The translations under genes were made by a program, and so were the position numbers. Shown here in pieces: positions 1-5,746 of a DNA stretch of 9,689 bases (the first letter of the stretch is position 1; each line of letters starts with the position of its first letter). Origin of the DNA: Candidatus Buchananbacteria bacterium RIFCSPLOWO2_02_FULL_46_11b (GTDB lineage Bacteria; Patescibacteriota; Patescibacteriia; Buchananbacterales; UBA6539). Location: the NCBI GenBank assembly GCA_001817615.1, contig MHIR01000008.1:2019-11707 (forward strand), in the 5' to 3' direction. Under the pieces are notes generated by a model. That model searched no databases, was not told the origin of the DNA, and worked only from the letters and a program-made list of their open reading frames with translations.

Positions 1-2
1 TG

Positions 3-65
3 CAGCAGAGACCGCCGAGTGAAGGGATTATTTATAAAAAGCAAATTGATTATTTTTTTAAATGA
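3..65 (+). CDS. Possible C-terminal end of an upstream gene (partial)
   Basis: A + frame is open from the window edge for 20 codons and ends in TGA at 63-65, so that its stop shares ATGA with the start of the HNH nuclease gene. The visible tail ends in IIYKKQIDYFFK. The ATGA overlap is the classic arrangement for translational coupling, and the nuclease start has no Shine-Dalgarno of its own, which fits. A 20-codon open frame can easily arise by chance, and a TATAAA at 33-38 could instead be a promoter for the nuclease, so this is a weak call. No function can be assigned. Confidence 0.3.
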   Translation, partial: QQRPPSEGIIYKKQIDYFFK

Positions 66-646
66 CTAGCACATCAAACAAATTTGTGGCGGCGAAAAAA
101 GGGGTTGTAGCTCCTGGAGATATTATGGTTGAAAAGAATGATATCGGCGTAATAAAATCAGAAGCTAAAAATTATGCTTCAATATTTTTTATAAGAATTT
201 GGAAACAGGTTGATCTAGACAAAAAGGATTTCGAAATTATAAACGTGAAAAAGACAGGGGATGGTTTTCCCAAAAAGATTTGCAATGTTTGTCATAAATT
301 TAAAAAAACAACTGAATTTGCTAAAAATCAGAACGCTAAAAATAATAGGTCGGTAAGACGACCATCGTGCAGAAATTGTCGTGTAAAAATGGAAGGCGTC
401 AGTGTATCTCGAACCGATAGAATAGAATGGCTAAAAAATAAACCAAACAACGAACCTTTTGAATGCCCGGTTTGCAGAAAGAGAACAATAGCCGGCATTA
501 CGAGTAAAGTGGTTTTGGAACACGATCATCATACGGGAAAACCAGGGGGTTGGATTTGTGATAGTTGTAATACGGGATTAGGGCGATTTAAAGATGATAT
601 AAAATTGCTGAAAAGCGCAATTGAATTTCTTAAAAAAAATTATTAA
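62..646 (+). CDS. HNH / endonuclease VII-like nuclease with N-terminal accessory domain
   Basis: 194 residues. The C-terminal half matches the recombination endonuclease VII (HNH, beta-beta-alpha metal) pattern: zinc pair C135-x2-C138, then LEHDHHTGKPGG with candidate catalytic D155-H156, second zinc pair C166-x2-C169, N170 and the family's typical LGRFKDD tail with a final helix. A separate four-cysteine knuckle (C74/C77 with C103/C106) precedes it, and residues 8-66 form a small domain, probably beta-rich, that I do not recognise. The family makes metal-dependent DNA breaks: phage T4 endonuclease VII resolves branched DNA, and other HNH proteins are restriction enzymes. The gene is convergent with a LexA-methyltransferase fusion and shares stop bases with it, suggesting a restriction-modification-like pair; a phage or recombination nuclease is the alternative. 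No Shine-Dalgarno precedes ATG 62. The gene is AT-rich like the methyltransferase part of its neighbour and unlike the genes to the right. Confidence 0.85.
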   Translation: MTSTSNKFVAAKKGVVAPGDIMVEKNDIGVIKSEAKNYASIFFIRIWKQVDLDKKDFEIINVKKTGDGFPKKICNVCHKFKKTTEFAKNQNAKNNRSVRRPSCRNCRVKMEGVSVSRTDRIEWLKNKPNNEPFECPVCRKRTIAGITSKVVLEHDHHTGKPGGWICDSCNTGLGRFKDDIKLLKSAIEFLKKNY

Positions 647-2064
647 AGATTAAAATACTTTAATCTTTTCTTTGTAAGCTCTACATATTCTTTTGATATG
701 TCGCACCCAATATAGTGGCGTTTATTTATAGCAGCCATTTTACAAGTTGTTCCCGATCCACACATTGGATCAAAAACAACATCTCCCGCTTTTGTCCACG
801 AAAGAATATGATCCTCTGCCAATTTTTCCGGAAAAATCGCTGTGTGTTGAAAAGCAATTTTATCACTAGTAGAGCCCCCATACCCAACGGCATATTCCCA
901 AATATTCGTTAGGGTTTTTTCTGGTTTTAATTCACCTAATATTTTTTTATTTACTCCGTCCGCTTTTTTATTGAACGGCAACATTTCCTGCCCTTGCCGA
1001 ATTGTTTTAGTTTTTAAAGGATTAAATACTTTTGGTGAGCCCTTACTTAAAACAAACATAAACTCATAGCAATTTGTATAAGCATTAGATCTCATAAAGG
1101 GAGTATTCTTTTTTTTATAAATCATCACATCATGGACATTAAATCCTATATCTTGAAAAAATAAAGCTTGTTTAAAGCTTGTAAGGCTTTTATTTCCTTT
1201 ATTGATTTTATCTCCAACCACCCACACCACAATACCTCCTTCTTTCGTAACTCTAAATAAACCCCTTGCTATCCCATCAAAATTGAATGTATATCCATTA
1301 TAATTTCTCAATTCATCATAGGGCGGGGAGGTTACTACAAGATCTATTGAATTTGGAGGCATCGCTTTCATTACCTCTACCGTATCTCCGCAAATAATTT
1401 CGTTGAGAGGCAATGCATCAAATTTTTTTAATTCTTTCGTTGGTAATAATTTAATCGCTTGTAATTCCTCCTCATTTTTTATTACATCAATAACAATACC
1501 TTGGATAGTTAGTTCTTTATCTTTTTTAATAATAATTGGCTCAATTGTTTTGTTAGCCGGTTGTAGCCGAATCTGCCCCCTTTCTTTATAAAATTTTTTC
1601 AGAGTAGTCTCATAATTGTCGATTAAAGCAACAACTTTTTGGCCGTTTTGGGCCGTATCCTGTTGTCTAACTAAAACAATATCGCCGTCATTTATATTTT
1701 CTTCTACCATGCTGTTGCCAACCACTTTTAAAGCGTAAAAATCGCCGGCATTCGGCAGTTTACTCTGGGGAACGGCAATGGTTTCTTTTTCTCTTACCGC
1801 TTCAATCGGCTGGCCGGCGGCGATTTTGCCTAAAAGGGGAATATTTATCATCTTTTCACTTTCAAAAACGGAAATAGCCCGGGGCTGGTTGTCTTCTTTC
1901 TTCAAAAAACCTTTTTCCTGAAGCCCTTTCACGTGAAAATGGGCGGTAGAAACCGAGGCAAGCCTAAAATGCCGCTTTATTTCTTCAAGAGAAGGGGCAT
2001 AATTATGCTTTAAATGATATTGCTTTATATAATCCAAAACCTTTTTTTGCTTTTTAGTAATCAT
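643..2064 (-). CDS. LexA repressor fused to beta-class DNA methyltransferase
   Basis: 473 residues in one uninterrupted frame. Residues 1-66 are a LexA winged helix (ends in PRAISV, cf. LexA PRAI). Residues 75-196 are an S24 self-cleaving domain: cleavage site A83-G84 in GKIAAGQPIEA, Ser118 in VGNSM, Lys156 in TTLKKF, almost the E. coli numbering (A84-G85, S119, K156). After a linker (about 197-218), residues 219-473 are an amino-methyltransferase: motif IV TSPPY (245-249) precedes the AdoMet motif FDPMCGSGTT (431-440) and the YIGCDIS strand, the beta-class order, for N6-adenine or N4-cytosine. LexA represses damage-response genes and self-cleaves on RecA filaments; here cleavage would split the DNA reader (ending IAA, like the ClpXP-recognised E. 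coli fragment) from the protease-methyltransferase part. That coupling is inference. GC is about 40% in the LexA part against about 32% in 961-1560. Start: ATG 2064, no Shine-Dalgarno, 23-nt predicted leader. A standard lexA gene ends near residue 200, so this is a true extension. Confidence 0.93.
   Translation of the reverse strand: MITKKQKKVLDYIKQYHLKHNYAPSLEEIKRHFRLASVSTAHFHVKGLQEKGFLKKEDNQPRAISVFESEKMINIPLLGKIAAGQPIEAVREKETIAVPQSKLPNAGDFYALKVVGNSMVEENINDGDIVLVRQQDTAQNGQKVVALIDNYETTLKKFYKERGQIRLQPANKTIEPIIIKKDKELTIQGIVIDVIKNEEELQAIKLLPTKELKKFDALPLNEIICGDTVEVMKAMPPNSIDLVVTSPPYDELRNYNGYTFNFDGIARGLFRVTKEGGIVVWVVGDKINKGNKSLTSFKQALFFQDIGFNVHDVMIYKKKNTPFMRSNAYTNCYEFMFVLSKGSPKVFNPLKTKTIRQGQEMLPFNKKADGVNKKILGELKPEKTLTNIWEYAVGYGGSTSDKIAFQHTAIFPEKLAEDHILSWTKAGDVVFDPMCGSGTTCKMAAINKRHYIGCDISKEYVELTKKRLKYFNL
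645..668. terminator. Shared bidirectional terminator between convergent genes
   Basis: AAAGATTAAA (645-654) and TTTAATCTTT (659-668) form a perfect 10-bp stem with a 4-nt loop. On the - strand it is followed by AATAATTTTTTTT, a good U-tract; on the + strand by a shorter TCTTT. It lies on the overlapping stop codons, and most of the stem encodes the last residues of the methyltransferase (KRLKYFNL). The stem is all A/U except one G-C pair, so strength depends on the U-tract, which favours the - strand. Confidence 0.6.
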
Positions 2065-2093
2065 AAATAAGGTATTATTTTATGTATACTATC

Positions 2094-2122
2094 ATTATAG
2101 AAAATAAATAGAAAGTCTACAA
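2094..2122 (-). promoter_or_regulatory. sigma70-type promoter of the LexA-methyltransferase gene
   Basis: On the - strand: -35 TTGTAG (2122-2117), 17-bp spacer, perfect -10 TATAAT (2099-2094). The start would fall near 2087, about 23 nt before the ATG. A palindromic GTATAC (2084-2089) covers the predicted start, and GTAT-N10-ATAC (2072-2089) is a possible repressor site where LexA autoregulation could act. No Gram-positive (GAAC-N4-GTTC) or E. coli-type (CTGT-N8-ACAG) SOS box is present, so the operator is speculative. Confidence 0.65.
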
Positions 2123-2129
2123 GCACAAC

Positions 2130-2138
2130 TTATCCACA
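2130..2138 (+). promoter_or_regulatory. Perfect consensus DnaA box
   Basis: TTATCCACA matches the consensus DnaA-binding 9-mer exactly, 7 bp upstream of the -35 of the LexA-methyltransferase promoter. A second exact copy occurs at 9223-9231. A single site is not an origin; regulation by DnaA, or chance, are the options. Confidence 0.35.
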
Positions 2139-2144
2139 ATATTA

Positions 2145-2168
2145 AAAATCGCCCGGAAAGGCGATTTT
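2145..2168. terminator. Intrinsic terminator hairpin
   Basis: AAAATCGCC (2145-2153) and GGCGATTTT (2160-2168) form a 9-bp stem with a 6-nt loop. T-rich flanks occur both ways: ATTTTTTT on + and TTTTTAATATT on -. As no + gene ends here, the likely use is as a second stop for the HAD-hydrolase transcript, insulating the LexA-methyltransferase promoter. Confidence 0.65.
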
Positions 2169-2174
2169 ATTTTT

Positions 2175-2204
2175 TTAAAAAAGCGCCTACAAAAGTAAGC
2201 GCTT
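2175..2204 (-). terminator. Terminator of the HAD hydrolase gene
   Basis: On the - strand AAGCGC pairs with GCGCTT (2204-2199 with 2186-2181), extended after one mismatch by 3 bp closing a 4-nt loop, then followed directly by TTTTTT (2180-2175). It lies 30 bp past the hydrolase stop and is the first of two tandem terminators. Confidence 0.7.
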
Positions 2205-2233
2205 GCCTAAAAAATATTTGATGCCTCCTTGCG

Positions 2234-3013
2234 TCAGCTGGCGCCGGGAAAAGAAACCATTAGACAGGTCAAACCGGCCGCCAGCGCCGCGGCCTGGCCT
2301 TTGTCCGTGTCTTCAACCACCAGGCATTCTTGGGGCTCGCAGGCGGCCAGAGACATGATTCTTTTGTACATTTCTTGCTTTTCGCCGCCCTCGGCCGTTT
2401 TTTGGCCGGCGACGAAAATCCCGTCTTTACAGGCGGCCACCCGAAAACAGAGTAAATTCAGGCCAAGCGGTATAAGCTGTTCCATCTCGCGAACGGTTCG
2501 TTCGTACTCGCTTTCGGTGATCAGGGCGATACGGTTACCAGCCCGGATGGCCATTTTCATCAAGCCGATAGTCGGTTTAATCGGCCGCGCCCGCTCGCAA
2601 AGCGGTATGTCATTATAAAGATTAAGCCGCAGGGCGGAAAAAATCCGCTGGTTATCGCTAAGAAGCTTGGGGTTAACCAATTCTTTCTTAACCTCCTTGC
2701 CACCACCGGCAAGCGCTTCTCCGACCGCCGCGCTCTGTTCCGCCATCACCTGGTCAATCATTTTGCCAAACCGGTCAAAAATACCACTGACGGCCTCTTG
2801 CCGGCTTTTGCCGGTCAAATACTTGGTGTGCCAGACGCAATAATCAGCTTCATCCCAAAAATGATGGATTGGATCCAAACTTTCATCCGGCACCTCTTTC
2901 AAACCAGCAATTTTTGCCAGCTCCCGCAAAGCCAGCCAGTAAGATTTGGTTTTGCCCGGCTCGGTGTCAAAAATCACTCCATCCTTGTCAAAGATCAATA
3001 ATTTGACGCTCAT
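2234..3013 (-). CDS. HAD-superfamily hydrolase (phosphatase/phosphomutase-like)
   Basis: 259 residues from the chosen start. Motif I is FDKDGVIFD with nucleophile D9 and acid D11; motif II Thr166 lies in ALITES; motif III lysine is probably K212, without the usual KPxP setting; motif IV E234-D235 lies in VVEDTDKGQAAALAAG, the typical tail of beta-phosphoglucomutase/phosphatase-like members. About 150 residues between motifs I and II make a long helical cap, so the substrate cannot be read off. The frame extends upstream to an ATG at 3097, but GGAGG sits 8 nt before ATG 3013 and a promoter lies inside the extension, so 3013 is the start. Likely a soluble cytoplasmic phosphatase. It is transcribed alone: divergent from the operon on the right and closed by two terminators on the left. 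Its GC content is far higher than that of the adjacent methyltransferase region. Confidence 0.85.
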   Translation of the reverse strand: MSVKLLIFDKDGVIFDTEPGKTKSYWLALRELAKIAGLKEVPDESLDPIHHFWDEADYCVWHTKYLTGKSRQEAVSGIFDRFGKMIDQVMAEQSAAVGEALAGGGKEVKKELVNPKLLSDNQRIFSALRLNLYNDIPLCERARPIKPTIGLMKMAIRAGNRIALITESEYERTVREMEQLIPLGLNLLCFRVAACKDGIFVAGQKTAEGGEKQEMYKRIMSLAACEPQECLVVEDTDKGQAAALAAGLTCLMVSFPGAS

Positions 3014-3062
3014 TTCGCTATCCTCCGTTCTTTTGTTTTTATCGGTTTCAAACTGCTTCTTT

Positions 3063-3091
3063 ATCTTGGCAAATATCGGATTATTTGTCAA
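3063..3091 (-). promoter_or_regulatory. Promoter of the HAD hydrolase gene
   Basis: On the - strand: perfect -35 TTGACA (3091-3086), 17-bp spacer, weak -10 CAAGAT (3068-3063). Predicted leader of about 40 nt carrying the GGAGG ribosome site. Its position inside the longer open frame supports the start at 3013. Confidence 0.5.
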
Positions 3092-3118
3092 GGACATTAA
3101 TTAGCCGAGATAGGCGTA

Positions 3119-3198
3119 TAAGCTAACAAGTTTATAAGCTGGCCGCCCGGCTTATTTAGCCGCTTATCTTGACTTACTAAGCTTACAAACTTACTAGC
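3119..3198. repeat. Imperfect intergenic repeats with a central hairpin
   Basis: Two 21-bp copies beginning TAAGC (3119-3139 and 3178-3198) match at 16 of 21 positions. Between them ATAAGCTGG (3134-3142) and CCGGCTTAT (3147-3155) form a 9-bp stem, one G-T pair, with a 4-nt loop. There is no T-tract, so it is not an ordinary terminator. The 11-mer CTTACAAACTT (3182-3192) recurs exactly at 7120-7130, at the edge of the MITE-like element, hinting at a dispersed repeat family. Confidence 0.45.
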
Positions 3199-3207
3199 CG
3201 CTCTCCT

Positions 3208-3236
3208 TTACCATCCCGGCTCGATTAAGGTATAAT
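3208..3236 (+). promoter_or_regulatory. Promoter of the two-gene + operon, probably leaderless
   Basis: -35 TTACCA (3208-3213), 17-bp spacer, perfect -10 TATAAT (3231-3236). The first ATG is at 3245, only 8 bp after the -10, so transcription would start at or within 1-2 nt of the start codon. The absence of any Shine-Dalgarno fits a leaderless mRNA. Confidence 0.6.
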
Positions 3237-3244
3237 AAAATCAT

Positions 3245-4390
3245 ATGGAGACCAATAGCAACGGCAACAACCACCTGCGTAAAAAAGAATACGAAAAACT
3301 GGTCCGCGATATTGTCAACGTGGCCAGCGCTTTAGGCATGTATCCGCCCGAACATCCGATGGTCACCAGGCGGCTTGACAGCCTCTACCGGGAGATGGGC
3401 GAAATTTTCAAAAATAACCAGCTGATTTCCATCCACCGCGGCGAAGGCACTTTCGTGGTCAATGACGTGGAATTTCTGGCCAACGATCCGGTCATTGAAA
3501 AAGTCAGCAGGCATTTCAATAATTTCAAAATTACCGACCTGGAAATCGGCCCGGGCCTGAAGCCGGATGAATTAAAAAGATTTTTGAACCTGCTTTCCCG
3601 CAGCGAACAAAACGCCAAGCTTTATCCCAATCTGAACGCCGCCTGCCAAAAAAACCAGATTGCCAGCATTAAAGCAATGCAGGCCGCCTACATCCGCGTG
3701 GCCAAAGACGTCAAAGACAAGCTCGGCGGCAAAAGCGTCGGGGAACTTAAGCTTAGCAAAGATGAAATGAACCGCTTGATCGGTTATCTCAAGGGCGAGG
3801 TGAAATTGGCCCACCCGAAAGAAACCAAAATCTATAAAAAAATCTTTGAAAACGCCGGTATGCTTTCCGGCCTGGTCAACAAGATAATCGCCGAATCCTC
3901 AAAAGAGCCGGCCGACAAAAGAAAAAAAATCGTGCTCATGGTTTTAAACCAAATCGGCCGCTATCTAATCCAGCAGTCAACCGGCGCGAGCCAGCAAAAA
4001 GAAAGTCTCAAGGTTTTATTAAATCTTAAAAAAACCCTGGCCAATTCGGAATTATTTGTCGCCCTGGGCAACGGCGATTCAAGCTTTAAAAACGAAGTTG
4101 AAGAAGCCATGGAAAAAACCAAACTGCTGGTGAAAAATCAGGCGCTCTTGGCCGAATACTCAAAACATAAAGACAAATTGAAAGAAGTCAAAGAAAAAAT
4201 CCAAAAAATTTCACCACAATTGCTCAAAGGCGAATTGGATTCAGCCGAAGAAGGCGGCCGGCCGGAAATGGAAAAACTTCTTTTGGAAATCAAAGGCTTT
4301 TTGGAAAAAATTGAACGGCAAAAATCAATGGCGCCCGATGATTTGAGAAAAATCCCGCCGCTGGTAAAGGAGATAAAAAAATACCTCTGA
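3245..4390 (+). CDS. Uncharacterised protein with YPPEHP-type domain and helical tail
   Basis: 381 residues, highly charged, no signal peptide or membrane span, so probably cytoplasmic. Residues 14-120 carry the pattern ALGMYPPEHPMV (Tyr33-Pro38), then a beta-rich part (ISIHRGEGTFVVNDVEF) and DLEIGPGLKPDELKRFLNLLS. I recall this arrangement as an accessory domain in some bacterial HD-GYP and HEAT-repeat proteins, where its role is unknown; no HD residues follow here. The rest is Lys/Glu-rich helix, with likely coiled coil at about 295-350. The gene begins next to its own promoter with essentially no leader and no Shine-Dalgarno. It ends 12 bp before the glycosyltransferase gene, so the two are probably co-transcribed and may share a cell-envelope role, which is inference. 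I do not recognise a specific family. Confidence 0.8.
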   Translation: METNSNGNNHLRKKEYEKLVRDIVNVASALGMYPPEHPMVTRRLDSLYREMGEIFKNNQLISIHRGEGTFVVNDVEFLANDPVIEKVSRHFNNFKITDLEIGPGLKPDELKRFLNLLSRSEQNAKLYPNLNAACQKNQIASIKAMQAAYIRVAKDVKDKLGGKSVGELKLSKDEMNRLIGYLKGEVKLAHPKETKIYKKIFENAGMLSGLVNKIIAESSKEPADKRKKIVLMVLNQIGRYLIQQSTGASQQKESLKVLLNLKKTLANSELFVALGNGDSSFKNEVEEAMEKTKLLVKNQALLAEYSKHKDKLKEVKEKIQKISPQLLKGELDSAEEGGRPEMEKLLLEIKGFLEKIERQKSMAPDDLRKIPPLVKEIKKYL

Positions 4391-4402
4391 TCCCGACCGC
4401 CT

Positions 4403-5689
4403 ATGGAAAAATTCCTGAACTTTATTGAAAAAAATCGGACCTGGAGCCTGGCGATTATTTTTGTCTTGACAATTCTGGCCTATTCCAATATTTTTGCCAA
4501 CCAATTCGTCTGGGACGACCCGGATTTTTACCAGAACTGGCCCGCGCTTTATTCTTTTGAGAGCCTGCCGCGGCTGGCTTTGGGCGAAGTGCCAATTCAG
4601 CATTTCGGCGTTTTCCGCCCCCTGCGCAGTATAATTCAGCTTTTTATTTTTCAAATTCTCGGCTCAACCAATTTAATCGGCTATCATCTGCTTTCCCTGG
4701 CCATTCACTTAATCGGCGTCTGGCTTTTTTATTGGCTGACCGAAAAAATCACCGGCAAAAGAACAGTCGCTTTTCTGGCGGCTTTGTTTTTCGGCCTGCA
4801 CCCGATTCACACCGAAGCGATTACTTATATCACCACCAGCATTGACGAAATCGGGATTATCTGGGCCCTGCTCTCAATTTTTTTCTATTTGAAATTCAAC
4901 CCAAAAAAACCCGTCCGAAAAAATTATATTTTTTCTTTGATTTTCGCCTTAATGGCGTTTTTCAGCTATGAAATCACTCTGATTCTGCCGGCCTTGATAA
5001 TTTTAATTGATTTATTCCAAAAAAACTTTGATTACAATAAGATTAAAGAAAAAATTAAATGCTACCTGCCTTATTTTATCGCTTTGGGATTTTGGGTAGC
5101 GATGAAACTGGCTTTGGCGCCACAAAACCGCCAGCTGCTTTTTGGCCAGGATGTCAGCCTCCCCCTGCGGCTTTTGACCATGGGCAAAGTTTTTGTTAAA
5201 TATCTTTTTTTGCTGATTTGGCCGCGGGATCTTAATGTTTACCACGAAATTATTTTCGCCCAAAATTTCGGCGATCTCAAAGCGATTCTGGCCTGGGTAT
5301 TTCTATTTGCCTTGGTAATTTCCGCCATCATTTTGGCCAAAAAAATTCCAGCCGCCAGCTTTGCCGTCTTTTGGTTTTTTATCAGCCTGGCGCCGGTCTC
5401 GAATATCATTCCGACCGGGATTATCATGGCGGAAAAATATACTTACCTGGCATCTTTCAGTATTTGTTTCTTACTGGCGGTAATTTTAGAAAAATTGATT
5501 TCGGGACAAAAACAATTGTATAAATATTCAGCAATACTCGCCGTTTTGGCGATTGTAATTTTTTACGGCGCCGCGACTTATGCCCGAAATTTTGACTGGA
5601 AAAACGACAAAACTTTATGGGAAAAAACCTTAACCCAGCGGCCGGACTTTGAACCCGTTCTTAAAGCCCTAAAACAGCTTGAAGAATAA
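4403..5689 (+). CDS. TMTC-like GT-C membrane glycosyltransferase lacking TPR repeats
   Basis: 428 residues with about 10-11 hydrophobic spans (first at 13-32). The first extracytoplasmic loop has NQFVWDDP with acidic pair D38-D39, then FRPLRS (71-76), GYHLLSLAIHL (93-103), LFFGLHPIHTEAI (128-140) and, late, MAEKYTYLAS. These are the hallmarks of the TMTC / PMT-like GT-C superfamily, which moves a sugar (often mannose) from a lipid-linked donor onto proteins or glycans at the outer face of the membrane; the acidic pair is the expected catalytic/metal site. Typical TMTC proteins carry many TPR repeats after the membrane part. Here only one short helix-like stretch remains (WEKTLTQRPDFEPVLKAL), so acceptor recognition must differ. 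It is second in the operon, 12 bp after the preceding stop, with no strong Shine-Dalgarno, suggesting translational coupling. Donor and acceptor are unknown. Confidence 0.8.
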   Translation: MEKFLNFIEKNRTWSLAIIFVLTILAYSNIFANQFVWDDPDFYQNWPALYSFESLPRLALGEVPIQHFGVFRPLRSIIQLFIFQILGSTNLIGYHLLSLAIHLIGVWLFYWLTEKITGKRTVAFLAALFFGLHPIHTEAITYITTSIDEIGIIWALLSIFFYLKFNPKKPVRKNYIFSLIFALMAFFSYEITLILPALIILIDLFQKNFDYNKIKEKIKCYLPYFIALGFWVAMKLALAPQNRQLLFGQDVSLPLRLLTMGKVFVKYLFLLIWPRDLNVYHEIIFAQNFGDLKAILAWVFLFALVISAIILAKKIPAASFAVFWFFISLAPVSNIIPTGIIMAEKYTYLASFSICFLLAVILEKLISGQKQLYKYSAILAVLAIVIFYGAATYARNFDWKNDKTLWEKTLTQRPDFEPVLKALKQLEE

Positions 5690-5694
5690 AAAAA

Positions 5695-5729
5695 TACCCT
5701 TTCTGCAAACTGAATTCGCAAAAAGGGTA
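5695..5729 (-). terminator. Terminator of the prepilin-like gene
   Basis: TACCCTTT (5695-5702) pairs with AAAGGGTA (5722-5729), with three more pairs after one mismatch. On the - strand the stem is followed by TTTTTTTATTC. It lies 17 bp past the - strand stop. On + it follows the glycosyltransferase stop by 5 bp but lacks a T-tract in that direction. Confidence 0.7.
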
Positions 5730-5746
5730 AAGATAGAAAGAACGAA

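Noticed and set aside
643..2064. A normal lexA followed by a separate methyltransferase gene
   Set aside because: No stop, frameshift or internal start with a ribosome site lies between residues 196 and 219; the frame is continuous. An error in the assembly cannot be excluded from one sequence.
2229..2618. 129-codon + strand frame over the HAD hydrolase
   Set aside because: It is a shadow of the - strand gene, which has all four HAD motifs, a good ribosome site and terminators.
3014..3097. Longer start for the HAD hydrolase
   Set aside because: The promoter lies inside the extension, the extra 28 residues are not HAD-like, and GGAGG points to ATG 3013.
4325..4654. 109-codon - strand frame across the + operon junction
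   Set aside because: It overlaps two well-supported + genes, has no ribosome site and shows no protein-like pattern.
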